A stretch of DNA of 64,000 nucleotides from the NCBI GenBank assembly GCA_949825025.1, contig OX463784.1:2567168-2631167 (forward strand), in the 5' to 3' direction. The stretch is from Siphlonurus alternatus (lineage: Eukaryota > Arthropoda > Insecta > Ephemeroptera > Siphlonuridae). The position numbers and the translations under genes are program-made. Each line of letters opens with the position of its first letter. The stretch's first letter is position 1. Below the pieces are notes generated by a model that saw nothing but the letters and a program-made list of their open reading frames with translations, was not told where the DNA came from and ran no database searches. Positions 1 through 8,654 of the stretch are shown piece by piece.

Positions 1-276
1 AAAAAAAATATCCTTACCTAGCCAAAGAGTAGTGTGCACTTAATGCTAGGTTCCTTTAGACTGGCTATTTATTTGTCTACTCTGACACAATCCTTTTTAT
101 CCATAGAAGAAATTATCAAAAGTTATATCAACTCTTAAAAAAAAAAAAAAAATAAGAAGAATTCTTCGTAAGTACATAGTTCAGTAGCCAGTGCAATGGA
201 GTTTTGGTGTTTACAAGGTTGCAGTGAACTGACTGCTGAAAATACTATGAGAGTTACCGTCTCTTGGTAATGTTGT
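1..276. other. Left edge, AT-rich, no gene recognised
   Basis: I see no exon here. Around 179-235 is a degenerate match to the REP114 motif (TTCAGTAGCCAGTGCAATGG). A poly-A run lies near 138-151. Upstream exons of the double PHD-SAM gene presumably lie to the left of the window. Confidence 0.4.
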
Positions 277-603
277 TGTTGGTTGGTTGGTTGGTTGGTT
301 ACCAATGGCGGAACTTGTTTTTCAAAATTGTTCACAGTGCTCTCTGGGGCTCCTAATACCCAGCACGCCAGACAATTAAATACCGTTTCTAAGTGGGGCA
401 CATATGTTGTTTGTACAACATTCCGTGGTCTAAATCACCCCAGCGGAGTATAGACAGCCATAAGCTGCCTTCCTCCTACCAACTCCTTCATCACACCCAG
501 TCACACCCATCCCAAGTCGCGAAAAGTGCGCCGTGTTCGGGATTTGAACCGGGGACCTCTCGGACGAGAGCCAAGTGTACTAACCACTACACCGTAGAGC
601 AGG
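277..603 (-). repeat. SINE-T1, tRNA-headed SINE
   Basis: Read on the minus strand, the head carries an A-box-like GTGTAGTGGTTAG and a B-box-like GGTTCAAATCC with tRNA spacing. A body and a short (CCAA)n tail (plus-strand GGTT repeats near 280-300) follow. The same body recurs at 2556-2835 and 12399-12612. This is the usual layout of a tRNA-derived SINE. The exact ends are estimates. Confidence 0.75.
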
Positions 604-639
604 TAATGCTGTTGTTGACAATCATCGTTAATGTTTCAG

Positions 640-825
640 CGTGCTCGCCAAGTATTCGATCCTTCTGACAACAACCTTCCTCGCAATCGCACGAAGCGCG
701 GGCGGCCAATCACAGCGAATACGAAACAACTGCAACAACATGCACTGCAACACCAGCTGTTGCGTATGCAGCATCAGCAAACCGTGGCGTCACGCGTTGT
801 GCCAGCTACGCCTCCTAAAGAAGAG
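640..825 (+). CDS. Double PHD-SAM gene, first visible exon
   Basis: 62 codons, phase 0 to phase 0. The acceptor is the TTTCAG ending at 639. The donor is a weak GTACTT at 826. It encodes KRGRP (AT-hook-like, DNA minor-groove binding) and a Gln-rich tract, and ends PPKEE, which joins in frame to [10 protein letters not shown] of the next exon. Composition is clearly coding-like, but the weak donor makes it less certain than the exons that follow. The ATG at 631-633 falls inside the acceptor region and is probably not a start. Confidence 0.65.
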
Positions 826-3800
826 GTACTTATTTTATTTTGACCAAAGTCTTCTGCTCGTTGTTAGTAAACAAAGTATTGTTGTGTAATGTCTTTCGCA
901 TATGGAAGGAAAAACATGGGACGGTTGTTGATTTACATGTTAACTTATGGAAAATAAATGACCGTTAATTATAAAAGTTGTTGTGTCTACTAGCACCAAC
1001 AATGTCATTATGTTCTCTGCTCTGGTGGCAAAATCAGACAATACGTCGTCCCATGTTTAACAATGAAAAAGACTTCATGTAACAGACATTATAAAACAAA
1101 ATGGTTTGTTACAACCATTGCGAGTAGAAGACACAGAAAAGATTATGCTAGTAAAAGGCTCAGGCTTATGGGAGTCTCTCGTCCTTTTAATTGAAGATTT
1201 ATAGATGGCTCTGCATGTCGTGGTCAAGATTTATCAGTCAAGATTTATTTATTTAGCAGAGAAAAGGGATGGGAGGAGGGCCAGGTCATAAACTCCACCA
1301 TTCATATTTTGCTTCAATGTTTTCTTCGCTATATTCCTTGCAGTCCTTGCAGGTGCATTGCAGGCATTGCTCCTCCTCCTGAGTCCCCCTTGCCTCTCGT
1401 GTTTTTGCCTCAAAGCAACATCCAGTTGTCTTCTAACACATTGTTATTGAAGGTGGGGAGAGACGAGAGATTAACACGAGCCTGAGTATTCTAGGTCTGT
1501 CTTCTCTCAGATTGACGTCCTGTACAACCAAATTTTGTTCAAAATAAATTATTACTATTTAAGGTAGAGATAACACAAATCAGCTGTTCGATATAGTCCC
1601 CTTTGATTAACATGTAAACCCTAGCAAATTCACAAAAATGCTGACACTTTTTTGAGAGGCAGATATTAGTGCCTAAAAGCCATAGAAAAAATTTCAAAAC
1701 AATTTAACTACAGTAGCTGATTTTTTTTTTACTTTTTAGTTCGTCTCTCCATGGGAAAGTCTTATATGCTGAAAAAAAAAAAAAAAAAAATCTTTAAATT
1801 GTTATGAAAGTTTTTGTATGGCTTTTAGGCACTAAAATCTGCCTCTCAAAAAATTTCAGAATTTGCCAAGGTTTACTTGTTAATCAAAGGGGACTACGTC
1901 AAACAGCTGATTTGTATTAGAGTATCTCTATCTTAATTTATTTATTTTGTTTTTTATAGCCTGAGTCGTCACCAGCCAAGCGAAGCAAGATCATCCCCAA
2001 ACCACCTCCCACTACGCCCCCCAAGAGCCCCTCCCCCTCCCCTCCCCCGCCCCCCTCCCCTCCCGCCCCTCAAACGGAGCTTGAGGACTCTGAGGGCTGC
2101 TGTATAATCTGCAAGGATGACATATCCAGCAAGACATACAGGCTGGTCCATTGTCAGACATGCAGTCATAGAGGTGAGTTGACAAGATTTTCTAAGGGGC
2201 ATTCACAACAAAGTCTTAAGGCCACATTTAAGGCTCGATAATTTAAAGCTTGATTTTAGACGTGTTTTTTAGACTCAAAATTTCTCTTCTTAAATTATTG
2301 AGCCTTAATTGTGGACTTAAGGCTTTGTGAATGCCCCTTTCTTATGACTTGATCAAATGGGATGATTTTGCAGGAGAAATACGAGTTTTTGAAATATAGA
2401 AGATTCAGGGAAAATTGTATACATAAGCCACTATGCTGGAAAATTTGATTTTTTTTTCTCAGTAAATACAGTAAAAACTTTTTATTACGTAAAGGGACCT
2501 AGGAAATTTATTACGATTAGTTAATAGTTAATTTCCTTGACGCCATTTTTACCCTTTCCGGTGTGTCCAGGTATTTAGCCTTGCGACAATGCTGTGGCTT
2601 ATCAGGCTCCCAAAACCCTTTCCTGCACTCTTCTGGACTCCTGTTACCAAATCTGTACAGTCTGCAGTGGCAGTGCAATACTGCCGGGTAGCGGAATATA
2701 GACAGCCGTAAGCTGCCTTTCTCCTACCAACTCCATAATCTAGTAATCAGTCACACCCATCCCAAGTCACGAAAAGTCTGTCGTGTTCGGTATTTGAACC
2801 GGGGACCTCTTGGACAAGTGCCACTACACCATAAAGTAGGATTAGTACTGTATTACCTTATATCAAGTTTTTCTTATACCTGCAATGCTATTTATTTTTG
2901 AAGGGACCACAATCTCCTTTACTCAAAATAGGGTTTTACCCAACAAGTTGCGTAATAACGAATTTTTACTGTTTATTTATTTATAATTTCTTTACAAAAA
3001 AAATTATGTAATGGAAAAAAATTGCTAAAAATTTGCAAAACAAAATATTTTTTCTGTCACTCTAATTTAGTTGATGTACTGCCTCTTTGAAAAAGTTGTG
3101 GCTCCAATCTGTGTTTCAGTGCACCCAGTGTGTCTGAAAAACCTTGACGACCCGACGCTGCAGCCCTCCATGAAACACGCCCTCAAGTGGCGCTGCATGG
3201 AGTGTCGCACCTGCACCATCTGTGGCGTCGGCAGGCTGAGAGAGGTGAGACATTGGAGCGTTGTAGGAGCTTCAGTAGCCAGTTCAATAGACTCCTGACG
3301 ACGAGTTGGTTCCATTGGACTGGCTACTGAACCTTCTATGACAATTCCTTACATGGATGACAAAGAAAGAGTCATCATAGAAGGTTCAGTAGCCAGTTCA
3401 ATAGATGTTAACCAACTCTCTCTGCCCCACAGCAAGAGTTCCTGGTTGCATGTCAGACATGTGACGACTCGTTCCACGCGTCCTGCCACTCTCCTGCTCT
3501 GCTCCGCAAGCCGTCGTGCAAGTGGATGTGCTACCGCTGCACCGTTGAGAAGGCCCTGAGTGGAGCTGGTCAGACCCTTGTGAGCTACGGAGACAAGAAC
3601 CTGGCAACCTCCGTGCCCATCCTGCACAGTGAGTACCGTCCTTAAATTATATTTACAGTTGTTATTACGTAAAGTCAAGTATGAAATTAGGTTTACCTTT
3701 TTACCAAGTTTTTCCTATACCTGCAATACTGTTTATTTTTGACAAGACCTCAATATCCTTTACTTAAAATAGAGTTAAGCAAACAAGTTGTGTAATAACG

Positions 3801-4304
3801 AGTTTTACTGTATATAACTCGAGGTCCAGTTGTCCGAAATATACAAAAGGGTGACCCTTCTGATCACCACTGCTCCTTCCTCAGGTGCAACAACCACGAA
3901 CGGCACGACGGAGCACGTTGATGTTCCGGAGCTTACCAGCGAGCTTGGTGACGTTTCGTCTTGGACCTGTGAAAATGTCGCCGGATACTTCGCTTCCAGG
4001 GGGTTTTTGGAGGAGGCCTCCGTTCTCAAACAACAGGTCAGTGACAATCGAGTGTGGTGCCCTAGCTATGCACGCACGTAGTTCAGCTATTATCACCAGG
4101 TTCACTGCTAACTTGATGTTGTCAATGATAAATGATAAAATAAAATCTTAATTTTCCTGGCAGGCGGTGGACGGAAAGAGCCTACTGTTGATGAAGAGAA
4201 TGGACGTCCTACGTGGCCTCAACTTGAAGCTCGGACCGGCTCTCAAGATCTACACTCTCCACGTCTTGCCCCTGCAGCAGCGACACTTTGTCACCGCCTC
4301 CTAG
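640..4304 (+). CDS. Double PHD finger plus SAM domain chromatin protein (3' part of gene)
   Basis: Join 640-825, 1960-2173, 3120-3244, 3433-3628, 3885-4036, 4164-4304. All five junctions are GT-AG and keep phase, giving 337 residues; more exons probably lie upstream. Visible residues 1-62 include an AT-hook-like KRGRP and a Gln-rich stretch. A Pro/Ser-rich linker follows. Next come two C4HC3 PHD fingers back to back (CIIC, CQTC, HPVC, CMEC; then CTIC, CQTC, HASC, CYRC), spaced as in the DPF/KAT6/PHF10 double PHD fold, which reads acylated histone H3 tails. The last ~75 residues form a SAM domain with [10 protein letters not shown] near its end, as in SAMD1/SAMD13; such SAM domains self-associate. 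The protein is inferred to be nuclear and to bind histone or DNA. Double PHD and SAM in one protein is unusual, so no gene symbol is given. The first visible exon is the least certain part. Confidence 0.85.
844..1133. mobile_element. MITE-C copy 1
   Basis: A ~290-bp element with ends CCAAAGTCTTCTGCTC and, inverted, GAGTAGAAGAC. A second copy sits at 4742-5040 with a near-identical interior (AACATGGGAC, CCCATGTTTAACAATG). Short inverted ends without coding capacity fit a non-autonomous class II element. It starts about 18 bp after the donor of the preceding exon. Confidence 0.65.
1134..1560. other. Intronic stretch, nothing recognised
   Basis: Intron of the double PHD-SAM gene. I see no exon, RNA gene or named repeat between MITE-C and the FB-B copy. 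Confidence 0.4.
1561..1936. mobile_element. FB-B foldback element
   Basis: Nearly palindromic over its length. The left end reads AAGGTAGAGATAACAC and the right end is its inverse (TATCTCTATCTTAA). The arms share TTAACATGTAAACC and TTTAGGCACTAA, and the core contains TCTCCATGGGAAAG. The right end stops about 24 bp short of the acceptor of exon 2. Confidence 0.75.
1960..2173 (+). CDS. Double PHD-SAM gene, exon 2 (PHD1 first half)
   Basis: 71 codons plus one base, acceptor TTTTTTATAG and donor GTGAGT. It encodes a basic SPAKRSK patch and a Pro/Ser-rich linker. The first PHD ligands follow: CIIC and CQTC. The C-rich linker DNA makes a GC spike in AT-rich surroundings. Confidence 0.88.
2195..2340. 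repeat. Short foldback element
   Basis: An inverted pair of about 60 bp per arm: AAGGGGCATTCACAACAAAG at the left and CTTTGTGAATGCCCCTTT at the right, both containing TCTTAAGGCC-like or TTAAGGC sequence. It lies about 20 bp after the exon 2 donor. The terminal GGCATTCACAAAG is shared with the foldback at 58066-58296. Confidence 0.7.
2467..2972. mobile_element. MITE-D (mariner-like MITE) split by a SINE
   Basis: The left end is CAGTAAAAACTTTTTATTAC and the right end GTAATAACGAATTTTTACTG. The two halves are separated by the SINE at 2556-2835. The interior CAAGTTTTTCTTATACCTGC matches other MITE-D copies. CAGT...ACTG ends next to TA are typical of Tc1/mariner-derived MITEs. Confidence 0.7.
2556..2835 (-). 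repeat. SINE-T1 copy 2, inserted in MITE-D
   Basis: Same body as the copy at 277-603 (GTAAGCTGCC, CACACCCATCCCAAGTC, TATTTGAACCGGGGACCTC). The tRNA-like head is at the right, near 2775-2830, so it reads on the minus strand. The body extends left into TTTAGCC and GTGTGTCCAG, shared with 12399-12612. Confidence 0.75.
3120..3244 (+). CDS. Double PHD-SAM gene, exon 3 (end of PHD1, start of PHD2)
   Basis: Acceptor GTGTTTCAG, donor GTGAGA. It supplies HPVC and CMEC, completing PHD1. CTIC, which opens PHD2, follows after only three residues: the tight tandem spacing of a double PHD finger. Phase 1 entry and phase 0 exit agree with both neighbours. Confidence 0.9.
3258..3412 (+). repeat. REP114 repeat filling a short intron
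   Basis: The intron 3245-3432 is 188 bp and most of it is REP114. TTCAGTAGCCAGTTCAATAG occurs at 3271 and again 114 bp later at 3385. Between them is the inverted match ATTGGACTGGCTACTGAACC, so each unit folds back. The same 114-bp period appears at 5930-6152 and in TMEM59 intron 5. Confidence 0.8.
3433..3628 (+). CDS. Double PHD-SAM gene, exon 4 (most of PHD2)
   Basis: Acceptor CTGCCCCACAG, donor GTGAGT. It encodes [18 protein letters not shown] and then WMCYRC, the remaining ligands of PHD2. A short Ser/Gly-rich linker leads towards the SAM domain. Confidence 0.92.
3655..3815. mobile_element. MITE-D copy, truncated
   Basis: Matches the right part of other MITE-D copies: ACCAAGTTTTTCCTATACC, a CTTTACTTAAAATAG stretch, and the end GTAATAACGAGTTTTACTG. 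It lies in the intron between exons 4 and 5. Confidence 0.6.
3885..4036 (+). CDS. Double PHD-SAM gene, exon 5 (SAM first half)
   Basis: Acceptor TCCTTCCTCAG, donor GTCAGT. It encodes a Thr/Ser-rich linker and then [12 protein letters not shown], the W..(E/D)V..(F/Y) start of a SAM domain. Phase 1 in, phase 0 out. Confidence 0.88.
4164..4304 (+). CDS. Double PHD-SAM gene, last exon (SAM second half)
   Basis: Acceptor TTCCTGGCAG. It encodes [24 protein letters not shown] and PLQQRHF, ending TAG at 4302-4304. The [10 protein letters not shown] signature matches the SAM family of SAMD1/SAMD13/L3MBTL. The protein ends about seven residues after the domain. Confidence 0.92.
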   Translation, partial: AVDGKSLLLMKRMDVLRGLNLKLGPALKIYTLHVLPLQQRHFVTAS

Positions 4305-4612
4305 GTCTCAGTTCACCTGAGGAAGCCCCACCCTTCTGAGGTACACCCTCTTCAGTCTCACTTCACCTGAGGAAGCCCCACCCTTCTGAGGTACACCCTC
4401 TTCAGTCTCACTTCACCTGAGGAAGCCCCACCCTTCTGAGGTACACCCTCTTCAGTCTCACTTCACCTGAGGAAGCCCCACCCTTCTGAGGTACACCCTC
4501 TTCAGTCTCACTTCACCTGAGGAAGCCCCACCCTTCTGAGGTACACCCTCTTCAGTCTCACTTCACCTGAGGAAGCCCCACCCTTCTGAGGTACCCCCTC
4601 TTCAGTCTCCTA
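4305..4612 (+). repeat. 50-bp minisatellite in the 3' UTR
   Basis: Six units of exactly 50 bp (for example GGAAGCCCCACCCTTCTGAG at 4321, 4371, 4421 and so on). They are almost identical and begin directly after the stop codon. The first and last units carry single changes. I see no AATAAA between the array and 4740. Confidence 0.95.
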
Positions 4613-4741
4613 CACTCTCAACCCCTTCATTGCATTTTTTTTACATTCTGAAGTCTCTCTCCCCATCAGTATACTTTTGCCTGAGCTTTGTAAATAGCCA
4701 TGCATGCAATGGACAACGTGCACAAAGTTTTTTTACTGTAC

Positions 4742-5040
4742 ACCAAAGTCTTCTGCTCTACAATACTTTATTTATAAATAATTTGATAACAAAGTATTGT
4801 TGGTAATGTCTGTCCTATGAGTGAAAAACATGGGACAGTTGTTGATTTACATGTTACCTTATGGAAAATGACCGTTAATATTAAAAGTCTGCTAGTGCCA
4901 ATAATGCTATTACGTTCTGTGCTCTGGTGGCAAAATTAGACACTACGTCGTCCCATGTTTAACAATGAAAAAGTCTTCATGCGACAGACATTATAAACAA
5001 TGGTTTGTTACAACCATTGCGAGTAGAAGACTTTGGTTGA
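4742..5040. mobile_element. MITE-C copy 2
   Basis: Ends ACCAAAGTCTTCTGCTC and GAGTAGAAGACTTTGGT are inverted repeats. The interior matches 844-1133. No coding capacity. Confidence 0.75.
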
Positions 5041-5204
5041 ACACTACATTTGGATAGAGTACCTTGAGATAGTATCATAAACTGTATTCATATTTTTGTG
5101 ATCCAAAATTGTTGTATTACATGAAAACCCCTCACTTGTTAATTCTCCACAAGCCAATGTTTCTTTAATTCTCTGAGCTTTTCTCTTTTTAAAAGTTCGG
5201 GTCA

Positions 5205-5805
5205 TATCTTTGAGAATTAAGAATCTCCTGGACATCAAAAGGAGATGGGAAGCATCGTGGCAAGAGGTCACATATGACAACAAACTGCGGAACATCAAGG
5301 AAATGCCACGCGCATGGCAGACCAGCTACAGAAAGAACCGCAGGGACGAGGTCATCCTCGCCAGACTGCGCATCGGACACACCAGGCTGACACACGGCCA
5401 CCTCATGGAGCACGAAGCCCCTCCTCTGTGTGCAACCTGTGCCGAAAAACTGACAGTGGACCACATCCTCACGGACTGTCACCACTACGTGGAAGAAAGA
5501 AGGACCTGCAAAATGACAGGCTCCACTAAAGAGGTTCTCGCAAACGACGAGGAAGCAGTGCAGCGCATCTTAGAGTTCACCACTAAGGCGAACCTACGAA
5601 GAGAGCTGTAAACAGAAACAAACAAAGAAAAGAAACGAGAAAAACAAAGAAAATTAAAACATAGACACAATAAACAAAGAAATAAAATCCCATATGGGAA
5701 ACAGTAAAAAATCTGCGGTCTCTTAAAGGCCGCGCTGGGGGCATACATGACCAAAATGTGTCAAATGCCCCAAAATATAAATCAATCAATCAATCAATCT
5801 CCTGC
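5205..5805 (+). mobile_element. 3' end of a non-LTR retrotransposon, with ORF end
   Basis: An open frame, 5210-5611, encodes the C-terminus of a non-LTR polyprotein. It contains LARLRIGHTRLTHGHLM, then a zinc-knuckle-like CATC...HILTDCHH, the usual tail behind the RNase H domain in I/jockey-type elements. The 3' UTR ends in an (AATC)n run near 5780-5800. The 5' part is missing, as in a 5'-truncated insertion. The 3' tail recurs at 44195-44262. The frame is intact over 133 codons, so this copy may be fairly young. Confidence 0.85.
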
Positions 5806-5929
5806 ACCAATTTTTAGTCTACATCTCTCATAAGCCTTGAAATTTGGGCCTCAGAAAAAAATAGAGTTGGGATACTCTGCTTTCTCTCACAATCTGGTGG
5901 GCAATTAGGTGCCATGGAGCTATTCTCCA

Positions 5930-6152
5930 AGGAAGGAGTCATCATAGAAGGTTCAGTAGCCAGTTCAATAGACTCCTGACGACGAGCAGGTTCCATTGGA
6001 CGGGCTACTGAACATTCTATGACAATTTCTTCCATGGATAACAAAGAAAGATTCATCATAGAAGGTTCAGTAGCCAGTTCAATAGACTCCTGACGACGAG
6101 CTGGTTCCATTGGACTGGCTACTGAACCTTCTATGACAATTCCTTTCATGGA
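5930..6152 (+). repeat. REP114 array, two units, intergenic
   Basis: GTCATCATAGAAGG at 5938 recurs as TTCATCATAGAAGG at 6052, a 114-bp period. Each unit holds the inverted pair GTTCAGTAGCCAGTTCAAT / ATTGGACTGGCTACTGAAC. The minus strand is open through both units in 38-codon repeats ([19 protein letters not shown]), probably because the period is a multiple of three. Confidence 0.85.
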
Positions 6153-6542
6153 TAGGATGCCCTGTTGATAAAGAAAATTTTCTCGTGAATCTCACAAACC
6201 CCATGTAAATATCCTAAGCGTTTAGTCTGCATCCTAGTGGGCCTAAAGACTTTTCTTATTTGCGTCACATGTTTTGTACTGGGATCGGATGTTATTCAAA
6301 CTTATACGGTAGCTAATTTTTAACAAATTTCAAAATCTTGTGAAATAATTGAATTGTGTAATTTGTATCTAAACAAAAGCTGCCAGACTTATAAAGCAGC
6401 TCAACGTTAGTTCTGAATTAAAAAAGAACTCTGCATGTGTCTATAATGTGTGAAAAGACTAAGTAGAAATGTTTTGTATTGTTCATTGATGATGTATCGC
6501 ATGCTGAGCTGAGATTTAAATTTCATTGTTTTTACATTGTTT
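6153..6542. other. Intergenic, nothing recognised
   Basis: AT-rich DNA with no exon or named repeat that I can support. Confidence 0.4.
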
Positions 6543-6907
6543 AAAGGTAAGATAACATGCCCAATGTTTAAAAAAAAAACAAACAAACATGAAAATTATG
6601 AAAAAAAAAAAAAAAAAAAAAAAATATTCTCCTCTACACCCCCTATCAGTAGCTAAAATATCAGGTATACAAATATGATCAAATTTTTGAGTTATGAATG
6701 TTTAAAGCTGACTAATTTAACATGGAAGTTCCATTTCTCCATGTTAAAGTAGCCAACTTTAAAAATTCATAACTCAAAAACTAGCTCAAATTTGTACACC
6801 TGATATTTTTACCTACTGATAGGGTATATGTAGAGGAGAACATTTTTTTTCCATAATTTTCATGTGTGGGATTTTTTTTACATTGGGAGCGTTACCATAC
6901 CTTTAAG
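6543..6907. mobile_element. FB-A foldback element
   Basis: Left end AAGGTAAGATAACATGCCC, right end the inverse. The arms contain TTCTCCTCTACACCCC, CTATCAGTAGCTAAAATATC and GTTATGAATGTTTAAAGC; the core is ACATGGAAGTTCCATTTCTC. A poly-A run near 6600-6623 adds length. At least a dozen full or partial copies lie in the window. Confidence 0.8.
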
Positions 6908-7029
6908 CAAATTGATTGTTGACATCGCAGCTAACTCTACTCCATGTAAAACAATGAACTATCTGCCTACCATATGAGCCTAACAATTGGCTGTCTGTTA
7001 AATCAAGTACGTGCAATTTGGAGCTGTAA

Positions 7030-7165
7030 ATTGACATAAAGCACCAAGAGATGGCACTGAAAACCTCCTCGATAAAATCAACTACATCAAAACATCAACT
7101 ATATCAAAACAATGACACTTTTAGAATCACTCAGGTAAAATCCACCAGATGTTCATACCTGTCTT
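7030..7165. repeat. Dispersed repeat also present at 45418-45540
   Basis: AGCACCAAGAGATGGCACTG, then ATCAACTACA and CAATGACACTTTTA, recurs in the same order and orientation at 45418-45540. I cannot classify it. Confidence 0.55.
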
Positions 7166-7181
7166 TATGCAGTAAATTAGG

Positions 7182-7362
7182 TTCCTGCATGTCATTTTTT
7201 TAGTAGCTCAATCAAAAGAGGAGGTTGAGAAATACAACTGTGAATTTCAAGCGATTTTTTTTCTAGGCAAGATGCGGTACTAAAAAAAAATCGCATAAAA
7301 TTCACAGTTGTATTTCTCAACCTCCTCTTTCAATTGAGCTACTAAAAAGAAATGGCATGCAG
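7182..7362. repeat. Foldback repeat
   Basis: CTGCATGTCATTTTTTTAG...AATACAACTGTGAATTT on the left is mirrored by AAATTCACAGTTGTATT...AAATGGCATGCAG on the right. Arms are roughly 75 bp. Confidence 0.7.
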
Positions 7363-7415
7363 CAACTTAATTGGTTTATCATAAAACTCTTTGTTGTACT
7401 CATCTGTACCTCATT

Positions 7416-7527
7416 CACTACGTTCACATGACGGTGTTTAATACGGATCCGTTGACGACGCCTCATAAGAATAACATTATCCGTCGTCAACGGATCCGTA
7501 TTAAACACCGTCATGTAAACGTAGTGA
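7416..7527. repeat. Near-perfect palindrome with BamHI-like core
   Basis: CACTACGTTCACATGACGG and TACGGATCCGTTGACGACG on the left are mirrored by CGTCGTCAACGGATCCGTA and CGTCATGTAAACGTAGTG on the right. Arms are about 48 bp with few mismatches. Confidence 0.8.
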
Positions 7528-7794
7528 TTGTTGTACATGACAATGGTAGGCAAAAGCTCATTGTTGTGGACCAGGGGAGCAATTCACAGGAAACTTTAAA
7601 AACACTTTTAGTAACTTTTCAAAATCTAGAAAGTTTTGAGAGGATATTCAATCTTTGGCAATTAATTTTGCTGTTTTGCATGCACGCATCTTTTTACTTG
7701 TGTCATTTTTTTTCAATTATTTTTCTGATATGCTAATGTAATTGTGTACAAATTAAGTAATTAAGTGTATTGTTGTAAATTTTGTTTACGTGAA

Positions 7795-8068
7795 GGGATA
7801 TCAATGGAATATCAACCTCAAAATGTTTTATTGCAAAAATGGATAGAGGGTGCTAAGTTATTCCACTTTTGTTGTTGTTGTTGTTGTTGTGTTTTTCATA
7901 TTTTTTAGAGCCCGGGAAGTATTGCTAAAAGTTTTGCCAATGTCGGGCTTGTTTAATTCAATAATTTTTTTAAAATACTTCCCGGATTCTAAAGAAAATA
8001 TGAAAGAAATCAGAGCAGCATAACTTTGCACCTTCTATCCATTTCTGCAGTAAAAAATTATGAGGTCC
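7795..8068. mobile_element. FB-E element, divergent copy
   Basis: Left sequence ATATCAATGGAATATCAACC then AAATGGATAGAGGGTGC, inverted on the right as GCACCTTCTATCCATTTCTG. The central pair is AGCCCGGGAAGTATT and AATACTTCCCGGATTC. Confidence 0.7.
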
Positions 8069-8407
8069 ATACAGTACTCTGTTTTGTATGTTTGTTTCAC
8101 ACATGATTAATTTGGCCGCACGCCTGGCTGCTATACACATGATAACAATTTGCCATAAGTTATTAAATTATCTCGGTAATTATTACAGGTAATTTAAAAA
8201 CATGTCCTATCCACCCCTCATTTAGTGTTCTTTTGATAAATCAAGAACTTATTTTCATTTAGAAATATTCTTTAAAGCCAAAACAACAGCTAACATAGAG
8301 CCATCTTAATTTTTTTGTCTCCTCAAAATCCTCAAATTGTTGCAAATTTGCTCGTTAGGTGCATGGAACACAAGGTCTGTAATTGCAACAAATATCATAA
8401 TGTATGT

Positions 8408-8600
8408 CAGAGTACAGTAAAAACTCGTTTTACACAACTTGTTGTTAGGTAAAACTTAATTTGAGTAAAAGAGATTGTGGTCCCATCAAAAATAATTAAC
8501 ATTGCAGATATAGGAAAAAATTTATATAAGGTAAATTAACCTAATTTCCTGGGTCCCTTGACTTTATACACATAATAACAAGTTTTAACTGTTTTTACAT
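8408..8600. mobile_element. MITE-D copy
   Basis: Starts CAGTAAAAACTCGTTTTACA and ends with the inverse ATAACAAGTTTTAACTG. The interior has GTTGTTAGGTAAAACTTAAT and TTTCCTGGGTCCCTTGAC. Confidence 0.75.
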
Positions 8601-8654
8601 TTTGAGAAAAAATTTTGTCTACAGTGTTTTTGTAATTAAAGGACAATCTGCATG

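Noticed and set aside
3349..3678. 109-codon minus-strand frame across exon 4 of the double PHD-SAM gene
   Set aside because: A shadow of the exon and of REP114; it has no domain and crosses splice sites of the real gene.
4305..4612. CRISPR array
   Set aside because: Units are contiguous 50-bp tandem copies without variable spacers, in a eukaryotic 3' UTR.
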